This document shows, piece by piece, positions 27,436 to 38,165 of a DNA stretch of 64,000 bases (position 1 is its first letter; each line of letters opens with the position of its first letter). The position numbers and the translations under genes are program-made. Source of the stretch: Hydractinia symbiolongicarpus (Eukaryota; Cnidaria; Hydrozoa; Anthoathecata; Hydractiniidae). The stretch is taken from assembly GCF_029227915.1 (NCBI RefSeq), contig NC_079883.1:682001-746000 (forward strand), given 5' to 3'. A model generated the notes under the pieces. The model ran no database searches, was not told the DNA's origin, and saw nothing but the letters and a program-made list of their open reading frames with translations.

Positions 27436-29219
27436 GTATACAAAGAAAGTACCCTGCGAGTAAACTCATTTCCAGAACGATTTTTTAAATTATCTTTTCA
27501 CCACTAAAACGCATGAGACTTGTAGTTTTTAAAAATGTTTTCATTTTTGATGAGACGCTGAATAAAAGATGTTTAATCGCCGGCAAACGAAAACCTGCGA
27601 TTTCCCGTAAATCCCGGACTCGGCCCGTATAGTCAAAAGTATACAAAGAAAATACCCAGGGAGTAAACTCATTTCCAGAACGATTTTTTAAATTATCTTT
27701 TCACCACTAAAACGCATGAGACTTGTAGTTTTTAAAAATATTTTCATTTTTGATGAGACGCTGAATAAAAGAAGTTTAATCGCCGGCAAACGAAAATCCG
27801 AGATTTCCCGTAAATCCTAGACTTGGCCCGTATAGTCGAAAGTATACAGAGAAAGTACCCAGGGAGTAAACTCATTTCCCGAACGATTTTTTAAATTATT
27901 TTTTCGCCACTACAACGCATGAGACTTGTAGTTTTCAAAAATGTTTTCATTTTTGATGAGACGTTGAATAAAAGAAGTTTAATCGCCGGCAAACGAAAAC
28001 CCGCGATTTCCCGTAAATCCCGGGCTCGGCCCGTATAGTCAAAAGTATACAAAGAAAGTACCCTGCGAGTAAACTCATTTCCAGAACGATTTTTTAAATT
28101 ATCTTTTCACCACTAAAACGCAGGAGACTTGTAGTTTTCAAAAATGTTTTCATTTTTGATGAGACGCTGAATAAAGGAAGTTTAATCGCCGGCAAACGAA
28201 AACCCGCGAAATCCCGTAAATCCCGGACTCCGCCCGTATAGTCAAAAGTATACAAAGAAAATACCCAGGTAGTAAACTCATTTCCAGAACGATTTTTTAA
28301 ATTATCTTTTCACCACTAAAACGCATGAGACTTGTAGTTTTCAAAAATGTTTTCATTTTTGATGAGACGCTGAATAAAAGAAGTTTAATCGCCGGCAAAC
28401 GAAAATCCGAGATTTCCCGTAAATCCTAAACTCGGCCCGTATAGTCAAAAGTATACAAAGAAAATACCCAGGGAGTAAACTCATTTCCCAAACGATTTTT
28501 TAAATTATTTTTTCGCCACTAAAACGCATGAGACTTGTAGTTTTCAAAATTGTTTTCATTTTTGATGAGACGCTGAATAAAAGAAGTTTAATCGCCGGCA
28601 AACGAAAACCCGCGATTTCCCGTAAATCCCGGGCTCGGCCCGTATAGTCAAAAGTATACAAAGAAATTACGCAGGGAGTTAACTCATTTCCAGAACGATT
28701 TTTTAAATTAACTTTTCACCACTAAAACGCACGAGACTTGTAGTTTTCAAAAATGTTTTCATTTTTGATGAGACGCTGAATAAAGGAAGTTTAATCGCCG
28801 GCAAACGAAAACCCGCGAAATCCCGTAAATCCCGGACTCCGCCCGTATAGTCAAAAGTATACAAAGAAAATACCCAGGGAGTAAACTCATTTCCAGAACG
28901 ATTTTTTAAATTATCTTTTCACCACTAAAACGCATGAGACTTGTAGTTTTCAAAAATGTTTTCATTTTTGATGAGACGCTGAATAAAAGAAGTTTAATCG
29001 CCGGCAAACGAAAACCCGCGAATTCCCGTAATTCCCGGACTCGGCCCGTATAGTCAAAAGTATACAAAGAAAGTACCCTGCGAGTAAACTCATTTCCAGA
29101 ACGATTTTTTAAATTATCTTTTCACCACTAAAACGCAGGAGACTTGTAGTTTTCAAAAATGTTTTCATTTTTGATGAGACGCTGAATAAAGGAAGTTTAA
29201 TCGCCGGCAAACGAAAACC

Positions 29220-29231
29220 CGGGAATTCCCG
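29220..29231. other. 12-bp perfect palindrome CGGGAATTCCCG (third copy)
   Basis: Same palindrome, 10,731 bp after the second, exactly the offset of the large block duplication. Confidence 0.85.
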
Positions 29232-32200
29232 TAAATCCCGGACTCCGCCCGTATAGTCAAAAGTATACAAAGAAAATACCAAGCGAGTAAACTCATCTCC
29301 AGAACGATTTTTTAAATTATCTTTTCACCACTAAAACGCATGAGACTTGTAGTTTTCAAAAATGTTTTCATTTTTGATGAGACGCTGAATAAAAAAAGGT
29401 TAATCGCCGGCAAGCGAAAACCCGCGATTTCCCGTAAATCCCGGACTCGGCCCGTATAGTCAAAAGTATACAAAGAAAGTACCCTGCGAGTAAACTCATT
29501 TCCATAACGATTTTTTAAATTATCTTTTCACCACTAAAACGCATGAGACTTGTAGTTTTCAAAAATGTTTTCATTTTTGATGAGACGCTGAATAAAAGAT
29601 GTTTAATCGCTGGCAAAGGAAAACCCGCGATTTCCCGTAAATCCCGGACTCGGCCCGTATAGTCAAAAGTATACAAAGAAAGTACCCAGCGAGTAAACTC
29701 ATTTCCAGAACGATTTTTTAAATTATCTTTTCACCACTAAAACGCACGAGACTTGTAGTTTTCAAAAATGTTTTCATTTTTGATGAGACGCTGAATAAAA
29801 GAAGTTTAATCGCCGGCAAACGAAAACCCGCGAATTCCCGTAATTCCCGGACTCGGCCCGTATAGTCAAAAGTATACAAAGAAAATACCCGGGGAGTAAA
29901 TTCATTTCCAGAACGATTTTTTAAATTATCTTTTCACCACTAAAACGCATGAGACTTGTAGTTTTCAAAAATGTTTTCATTTTTGATGAGACGCTGAATA
30001 AAAGATGTTTAATCGCCAGCAAACGAAAACCCGCGATTTCCCGTAAATCCCGGGCTTGGCCCGTATAGTCGAATATATACGAAGAAATTACCCTGTGAGT
30101 AAACTCATTTCCAGAACGATTTTTTAAATTATCTTTTCACCACTAAAACGCATGAGACTTGTAGTTTTCAAAAATGTTTTCATTTTTGATGAGACGCTGA
30201 ATAAAAGAAGTTTAATCGCCGGCAAACGAAAACCCGCGAATTCCCGTAATTCCCGGACTCGGCCCGTATAGTCAAAAGTATACAAAGAAAATACCCAGGG
30301 AGTAAACTCATTTCCAGAACGATTTTTTAAATTATCTTTTCACCACTAAAACGCATGAGACTTGTAGTTTTCAAAAATGTTTTCATTTTTGATGAGACGC
30401 TGAATAAAAGATGTTTAATCGCCGGCAAACGAAAACCTGCGATTTCCCGTAAATCCCGGACTCGGCCCGTATAGTCAAAAGTATACAAAGAAAGTACCCT
30501 GCGAGTAAACTCATTTCCAGAACGATTTTTTAAATTATCTTTTCACCACTAAAACGCACGAGACTTGTAGTTTTCAAAAATGTTTTCATTTTTGATGAGA
30601 CGCTGAATAAAAGAAGTTTAATCGCCGGCAAACGAAAACCCGCGAATTCCCGTAATTCCCGGACTCGGCCCGTATAGTCAAAAGTATACAAAGAAAATAC
30701 CCAGGGAGTAAACTCATTTCCAGAACGATTTTTTAAATTATCTTTTCACCACTAAAACGCATGAGACTTGTAGTTTTTAAAAATATTTTCATTTTTGATG
30801 AGACGCTGAATAAAAGAAGTTTAATCGCCGGCAAACGAAAATCCGAGATTTCCCGTAAATCCTAGACTCAGCCCGTATAGTCGAAAGTATACAGAGAAAG
30901 TACCCAGGGAGTAAACTCATTTCCCGAACGATTTTTTAAATAATTTTTTCGCCACTACAACGCATGAGACTTGTAGTTTTCAAAAATGTTTTCATTTTTG
31001 ATGAGACGCTGAATAAAAGAAGTTTAATCGCCGGCAAACGAAAACCCGCGATTTCCCGTAAATCCCGGGCTCGGCCCGTATAGTCAAAAGTATACAAAGA
31101 AAGTACCCTGCGAGTAAACTCATTTCCAGAATGATTTTTTAAATTATCTTTTCACCACTAAAACGCAGGAGACTTGTAGTTTTCAAAAATATTTTCATTT
31201 TTGATGAGACGCTGAATAAAGGAAGTTTAATCGCCGGCAAACGAAAACCCGCGAAATCCCGTAAATCCCGGACTCCGCCCGTATAGTCAAAAGTATACAA
31301 AGAAAATACCCAGGGAGTAAACTCATTTCCAGAACGATTTTTTAAATTATCTTTTCACCACTAAATCGCATGAGACTTGTAGTTTTCAAAAATGTTTTCA
31401 TTTTTGATGAGACGCTGAATAAAAGAAGTTTAATCGCCGGCAAACGAAAATCCGAGATTTCCCGTAAATCCTAAACTCGGCCCGTATAGTCAAAAGTATA
31501 CAAAGAAAATACCCAGGGAGTAAACTCATTTCCAGAACGATTTTTTAAATTATCTTTTCACCACTAAAACGCATGAGACTTGTAGTTTTCAAAAATGTTT
31601 TCATTTTTGATGAGACGCTGAATAAAAGATGTTTAATCGCCGGCAAACGAAAACCTGCGATTTCCCGTAAATCCCGGACTCGGCCCGTATAGTCAAAAGT
31701 ATACAAAGAAAGTACCCTGCGAGTAAACTCATTTCCAGAACGATTTTTTAAATTATCTTTTCACCACTAAAACGCACGAGACTTGTAGTTTTCAAAAATG
31801 TTTTCATTTTTGATGAGACGCTGAATAAAAGAAGTTTAATCGCCGGCAAACGAAAACCCGCGAATTCCCGTAATTCCCGGACTCGGCCCGTATAGTCAAA
31901 AGTATACAAAGAAAATACCCAGGGAGTAAACTCATTTCCAGAACGATTTTTTAAATTATCTTTTCACCACTAAAACGCATGAGACTTGTAGTTTTTAAAA
32001 ATATTTTCATTTTTGATGAGACGCTGAATAAAAGAAGTTTATTCGCCGGCAAACGAAAATCCGAGATTTCCCGTAAATCCTAGACTCGGCCCGTATAGTC
32101 GAAAGTATACAGAGAAAATACCCGGGGAGTAAACTCATTTCCAGAACGATTTTTTAAACTATCTTTTCACCACTAAAACGCATGAGACTTGTAGTTTTCA

Positions 32201-32649
32201 AAAATGTTTTCATTTTTGATGAGACGCTGAATAAAAGATGTTTAATCGCCGGCAAACGAAAACCCGCGATTTCCCGTAAATCCCGGGCTTGGCCCGTATA
32301 GTCGAATATATACGAAGAAATTACCCTGTGAGTAAACTCATTTCCAGAACGATTTTTTAAATTATCTTTTCACCACTAAAACGCATGAGACTTGTAGTTT
32401 TCAAAAATGTTTTCATTTTTGATGAGACGCTGAATAAAAGAAGTTTAATCGCCGGCAAACGAAAACCGCGAATTCCCGTAATTCCCGGACTCGGCCCGTA
32501 TAGTCAAAAGTATACAAAGAAAATACCCAGGGAGTAAACTCATTTCCAGAACGATTTTTTAAATTATCTTTTCACCACTAAAACGCATGAGACTTGTAGT
32601 TTTCAAAAATGTTTTCATTTTTGATGAGACGCTGAATAAAAGATGTTTA

Positions 32650-32701
32650 ATCGCCGGCAAACGAAAACCCGCGATTTCCCGTAAATCCCGGACTCGGCCC
32701 G
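32650..32701. other. GC-rich, CpG-rich block of the unit with four CCCG tetramers
   Basis: In this example CCCG occurs at 32,668, 32,678, 32,687 and 32,698, spacings of 10, 9 and 11 bp, about one helical turn each. The block is over 55% GC while the rest of the unit is about 30% GC. The same four tetramers recur in most units, though variants such as CTGCG, ATCCTAG and ACTCCGCC remove one of them. The spacing is seen directly. A protein contacting one DNA face, or a rotational nucleosome preference, is inference only. Confidence 0.8.
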
Positions 32702-32805
32702 TATAGTCAAAAGTATACAAAGAAAGTACCCTGCGAGTAAACTCATTTCCAGAACGATTTTTTAAATTATCTTTTCACCACTAAAACGCACGAGACTTGT
32801 AGTTT

Positions 32806-32827
32806 TCAAAAATGTTTTCATTTTTGA
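32806..32827. other. Perfect inverted repeat (9-bp arms, TTTT loop), recurring in most units
   Basis: The arms read TCAAAAATG and CATTTTTGA around a TTTT spacer, so the 22-bp element can form a hairpin or cruciform. The same element is at 766-787 and in most other units. Variants that weaken it include TTAAAAATA on the left arm, CAGGAATG on the left arm, and TTTTAATTTTTG on the right side. The four 14-bp-deleted units keep the whole element, since the deletion ends just upstream of it. Short dyads are a reported property of many centromeric satellites; a function here is not shown. Confidence 0.85.
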
Positions 32828-35800
32828 TGAGACGCTGAATAAAAGAAGTTTAATCGCCGGCAAACGAAAACCCGCGAATTCCCGTAATTCCCGGACTCGG
32901 CCCGTATAGTCAAAAGTATACAAAGAAAATACCCAGGGAGTAAACTCATTTCCAGAACGATTTTTTAAATTATCTTTTCACCACTAAAACGTATGAGACT
33001 TGTAGTTTTTAAAAATATTTTCATTTTTGATGAGACGCTGAATAAAAGAAGTTTAATCGCCGGCAAACGAAAATCCGAGATTTCCCGTAAATCCTAGACT
33101 CGGCCCGTATAGTCGAAAGTATACAGAGAAAGTACCCAGGGAGTAAACTCATTTCCCGAACGATTTTTTAAATTATTTTTTCGCCACTACAACGCATGAG
33201 ACTTGTAGTTTTCAAAAATGTTTTCATTTTTGATGAGACGCTGAATAAAAGAAGTTTAATCGCCGGCAAACGAAAACCCGCGATTTCCCGTAAATCCCGG
33301 GCTCGGCCCGTATAGTCAAAAGTATACAAAGAAAGTACCCTGCGAGTAAACTCATTTCCAGAACGATTTTTTAAATTATCTTTTCACCACTAAAACGCAG
33401 GAGACTTGTAGTTTTCAAAAATGTTTTCATTTTTGATGAGACGCTGAATAAAGGAAGTTTAATCGCCGGCAAACGAAAACCCGCGAAATCCCGTAAATCC
33501 CGGACTCCGCCCGTATAGTCAAAAGTATACAAAGAAAATACCCAGGGAGTAAACTCATTTCCAGAACGATTTTTTAAATTATCTTTTCACCACTAAAACG
33601 CATGAGACTTGTAGTTTTCAAAAATGTTTTCATTTTTGATGAGACGCTGAATAAAAGAAGTTTAATCGCCGGCAAACGAAAATCCGAGATTTCCCGTAAA
33701 TCCTAAACTCGGCCCGTATAGTCAAAAGTATACAAAGAAAATACCCAGGGAGTAAACTCATTTCCAGAACGATTTTTTAAATTATCTTTTCACCACTAAA
33801 ACGCATGAGACTTGTAGTTTTCAAAAATGTTTTCATTTTTGATGAGACGCTGAATAAAAGATGTTTAATCGCTGGCAAACGAAAACCTGCGATTTTCCGT
33901 AAATCCCGGACTCGGCCCGTATAGTCAAAACTATACAAAGAAAGTACCCTGCGAGTAAACTCATTTCCAGAACGATTTTTTAAATTATCTTTTCACCACT
34001 AAAACGCATGAGACTTGTAGTTTTCAAAAATGTTTTCATTTTTGATGAGACGCTGAATAAAAGATGTTTAATCGCCGGCAAACGAAAACCTGCAATTTCC
34101 CGTAAATCCCGGACTCGGCCCGTATAGTCAAAAGTATACAAAGAAAATACCCAGGGAGTAAACTCATTTCCAGAACGATTTTTTAAATTATCTTTTCACC
34201 ACTAAAACGCATGAGACTTGTAGTTTTTAAAAATATTTTCATTTTTGATGAGACGCTGAATAAAAGAAGTTTAATCGCCGGCAAACGAAAATCCGAGATT
34301 TCCCGTAAATCCTAGACTTGGCCCGTATAGTCGAAAGTATACAGAGAAAGTACCCAGGGAGTAAACTCATTTCCCGAACGATTTTTTAAATTATTTTTTC
34401 GCCACTACAACGCATGAGACTTGTAGTTTTCAAAAATGTTTTCATTTTTGATGAGACGCTGAATAAAAGAAGTTTAATCGCCGGCAAACGAAAACCCGCG
34501 ATTTCCCGTAAATCCCGGGCTCGGCCCGTATAGTCAAAAGTATACAAAGAAAGTACCCTGCGAGTAAACTCATTTCCAGAACGATTTTTTAAATTATCTT
34601 TTCACCACTAAAACGCAGGAGACTTGTAGTTTTCAAAAATGTTTTCATTTTTGATGAGACGCTGAATAAAGGAAGTTTAATCGCCGGCAAACGAAAACCC
34701 GCGAAATCCCGTAAATCCCGGACTCCGCCCGTATAGTCAAAAGTATACAAAGAAAATACCCAGGTAGTAAACTCATTTCCAGAACGATTTTTTAAATTAT
34801 CTTTTCACCACTAAAACGCATGAGACTTGTAGTTTTCAAAAATGTTTTCATTTTTGATGAGACGCTGAATAAAAGAAGTTTAATCGCCGGCAAACGAAAA
34901 TCCGAGATTTCCCGTAAATCCTAAACTCGGCCCGTATAGTCAAAAGTATACAAAGAAAATACCCAGGGAGTAAACTCATTTCCAGAACGATTTTTTAAAT
35001 TATCTTTTCACCACTAAAACGCATGAGACTTGTAGTTTTCAAAAATGTTTTCATTTTTGATGAGACGCTGAATAAAAGATGTTTAATCGCCGGCAAACGA
35101 AAGCCTGCGATTTCCCGTAAATCCCGGACTCGGCCCGTATAGTCAAAAGTATACAAAGAAAATACCCAGGGAGTAAACTCATTTCCAGAACGATTTTTTA
35201 AATTATCTTTTCACCACTAAAACGCATGAGACTTGTAGTTTTTAAAAATATTTTCATTTTTGATGAGACGCTGAATAAAAGAAGTTTAATCGCCGGCAAA
35301 CGAAAATCCGAGATTTCCCGTAAATCCTAGACTAGGCCCGTATAGTCGAAAGTATACAGAGAAAGTACCCAGGGAGTAAACTCATTTCCCGAACGATTTT
35401 TTAAATTATTTTTTCGCCACTACAACGCATGAGACTTGTAGTTTTCAAAAATGTTTTCATTTTTGATGAGACGCTGAATAAAAGAAGTTTAATCGCCGGC
35501 AAACGAAAACCCGCGATTTCCCGTAAATCCCGGGCTCGGCCCGTATAGTCAAAAGTATACAAAGAAAGTACCCTGCGAGTAAACTCATTTCCAGAACGAT
35601 TTTTTAAATTATCTTTTCACCACTAAAACGCAGGAGACTTGTAGTTTTCAAAAATGTTTTCATTTTTGATTAGACGCTGAATAAAGGAAGTTTAATCGCC
35701 GGCAAACGAAAACCCGCGAAATCCCGTAAATCCCGGACTCCGCCCGTATAGTCAAAAGTATACAAAGAAAATACCCAGGGAGTAAACTCATTTCCAGAAC

Positions 35801-36354
35801 GATTTTTTAAATTATCTTTTCACCACTAAAACGCATGAGACTTGTAGTTTTTAAAAATGTTTTCATTTTTGATGAGACGCTGAATAAAAGAAGTTTAATC
35901 GCCGGCAAACGAAAATCCGAGATTTCCCGTAAATCCTAGACTCGGCCCGTATAGTCGAAAGTATACAGAGAAAGTACCCAGGGAGTAAACTCATTTCCCA
36001 AACGATTTTTTAAATTATTTTTTCGCCACTAAAACGCATGAGACTTGTAGTTTTCAAAATTGTTTTCATTTTTGATGAGACGCTGAATAAAAGAAGTTTA
36101 ATCGCCGGCAAACGAAAACCCGCGATTTCCCGTAAATCCCGGGCTCGGCCGGTATAGTCAAAAGTATACAAAGAAAGTACCCTGCGAGTAAACTCATTTC
36201 CAGAACGATTTTTTAAATTATCTTTTCACCACTAAAACGCAGGAGACTTGTAGTTTTCAAAAATGTTTTCATTTTTGATGAGACGCTGAATAAAGGAAGT
36301 TTAATCGCCGGCAAACGAAAACCCGCGAAATCCCGTAAATCCCGGACTCCGCCC

Positions 36355-36555
36355 GTATAGTCAAAAGTATACAAAGAAAATACCCAGGGAGTAAACTCAT
36401 TTCCAGAACGATTTTTTAAATTATCTTTTCACCACTAAAACGCTTTCAAAAATGTTTTCATTTTTGATGAGACGCTGAATAAAAGATGTTTAATCGCCGG
36501 CAAACGAAAACCTGCGATTTCCCGTAAATCCCGGACTCGGCCCGTATAGTCAAAA
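36355..36555. repeat. Short 189-bp unit (copy 3, junction 36,443/36,444)
   Basis: Same deletion in copy B of the large block, 10,933 bp after copy 1. That is one unit more than the 10,730-bp offset seen upstream and downstream, which reveals the extra unit in copy B. Confidence 0.9.
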
Positions 36556-37964
36556 GTATACAAAGAAAGTACCCTGCGAGTAAACTCATTTCCAGAACGA
36601 TTTTTTAAATTATCTTTTCACCACTAAAACGCATGAGACTTGTAGTTTTTAAAAATGTTTTCATTTTTGATGAGACGCTGAATAAAAGATGTTTAATCGC
36701 CGGCAAACGAAAACCTGCGATTTCCCGTAAATCCCGGACTCGGCCCGTATAGTCAAAAGTATACAAAGAAAATACCCAGGGAGTAAACTCATTTCCAGAA
36801 CGATTTTTTAAATTATCTTTTCACCACTAAAACGCATGAGACTTGTAGTTTTTAAAAATATTTTCATTTTTGATGAGACGCTGAATAAAAGAAGTTTAAT
36901 CGCCGGCAAACGAAAATCCGAGATTTCCCGTAAATCCTAGACTTGGCCCGTATAGTCGAAAGTATACAGAGAAAGTACCCAGGGAGTAAACTCATTTCCC
37001 GAACGATTTTTTAAATTATTTTTTCGCCACTACAACGCATGAGACTTGTAGTTTTCAAAAATGTTTTCATTTTTGATGAGACGCTGAATAAAAGAAGTTT
37101 AATCGCCGGCAAACGAAAACCCGCGATTTCCCGTAAATCCCGGGCTCGGCCCGTATAGTCAAAAGTATACAAAGAAAGTACCCTGCGAGTAAACTCATTT
37201 CCAGAACGATTTTTTAAATTATCTTTTCACCACTAAAACGCAGGAGACTTGTAGTTTTCAAAAATGTTTTCATTTTTGATGAGACGCTGAATAAAGGAAG
37301 TTTAATCGCCGGCAAACGAAAACCCGCGAAATCCCGTAAATCCCGGACTCCGCCCGTATAGTCAAAAGTATACAAAGAAAATACCCAGGTAGTAAACTCA
37401 TTTCCAGAACGATTTTTTAAATTATCTTTTCACCACTAAAACGCATGAGACTTGTAGTTTTCAAAAATGTTTTCATTTTTGATGAGACGCTGAATAAAAG
37501 AAGTTTAATCGCCGGCAAACGAAAATCCGAGATTTCCCGTAAATCCTAAACTCGGCCCGTATAGTCAAAAGTATACAAAGAAAATACCCAGGGAGTAAAC
37601 TCATTTCCCAAACGATTTTTTAAATTATTTTTTCGCCACTAAAAGGCATGAGACTTGTAGTTTTCAAAATTGTTTTCATTTTTGATGAGACGCTGAATAA
37701 AAGAAGTTTAATCGCCGGCAAACGAAAACCCGCGATTTCCCGTAAATCCCGGGCTCGGCCCGTATAGTCAAAAGTATACAAAGAAATTACGCAGGGAGTT
37801 AACTCATTTCCAGAACGATTTTTTAAATTAACTTTTCACCACTAAAACGCACGAGACTTGTAGTTTTCAAAAATGTTTTCATTTTTGATGAGACGCTGAA
37901 TAAAGGAAGTTTAATCGCCGGCAAACGAAAACCCGCGAAATCCCGTAAATCCCGGACTCCGCCC

Positions 37965-38165
37965 GTATAGTCAAAAGTATACAAAGAAAATACCCAGGGA
38001 GTAAACTCATTTCCAGAACGATTTTTTAAATTATCTTTTCACCACTAAAACGCTTTCAAAAATGTTTTCATTTTTGATGAGACGCTGAATAAAAGAAGTT
38101 TAATCGCCGGCAAACGAAAACCCGCGAATTCCCGTAATTCCCGGACTCGGCCCGTATAGTCAAAA
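37965..38165. repeat. Short 189-bp unit (copy 4, junction 38,053/38,054)
   Basis: Same deletion, 1,610 bp after copy 3 (eight units minus 14 bp) and 10,730 bp after copy 2. The unit that follows is of the CGAATTCCCGTAATTCCC class, whereas AACCTGCGATTTCCCG follows copies 1-3, so an exchange point lies immediately downstream. Confidence 0.88.

Larger units (their letters stand above)
25210..28830. repeat. Nested 9-unit tandem duplication inside copy A (offset 1,813 bp)
   Basis: CTCGGCCGGTATAG recurs at 25,211 and 27,024, the short-unit junction at 25,510 and 27,323, and GCAGGGAGTTAAC at 26,858 and 28,671. Every offset is 1,813 bp, nine units minus one 14-bp deletion. The counterpart in copy B (about 36.1-39.5 kb) has an offset of 1,610 bp, eight units minus 14. 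So the nested duplication predates the large one, and one unit was later gained or lost in one copy. Confidence 0.87.
18309..29039. repeat. 10.73-kb higher-order block, copy A (53 units)
   Basis: The first of two adjacent near-identical blocks. Rare markers pair with the second at an offset of 10,731 bp: CTCATCTCC at 18,561/29,292, TAAATCGCAT at 20,631/31,362, and TTCGCCGGC at 21,311/32,042. The offset is 10,730 after a 1-bp loss at about 32,466: GCTGGCAAAC at 23,141/33,871, AAGCCTGCGA at 24,371/35,101, and ACTAGGCCCG at 24,601/35,331. The figure equals 53 units minus two 14-bp deletions. Within it, a 9-unit segment with one short unit is itself tandemly duplicated (offset 1,813 bp, about 25.2-28.8 kb). 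Confidence 0.9.
32650..32852. repeat. Representative near-consensus 203-bp satellite unit
   Basis: This unit can stand for the array. Unit positions 1-52 are GC-rich and hold 9 of the 12 CpG typical of a unit. Positions about 53-90 hold the GTATAC palindrome and the variable stretch that separates unit classes. Positions about 108-119 hold a T6/A3 tract containing TTTAAA. Positions about 131-142 hold the block that varies between CACCACTAAAACGC and CGCCACTACAACGC. Positions 157-178 hold a perfect inverted repeat. A hand count of a consensus-like unit gives 77 G+C in 203 bp (38%), with 42 C and 35 G. The start point is arbitrary, because a tandem repeat has no natural boundary. Confidence 0.95.

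Noticed and set aside
32702-32730. GTATA...TATAC motif as a TATA-type promoter
   Set aside because: The short inverted motif GTATA-N8-TATAC is simply part of every unit. There is no initiator, gene or terminator context, so no promoter call can be supported.
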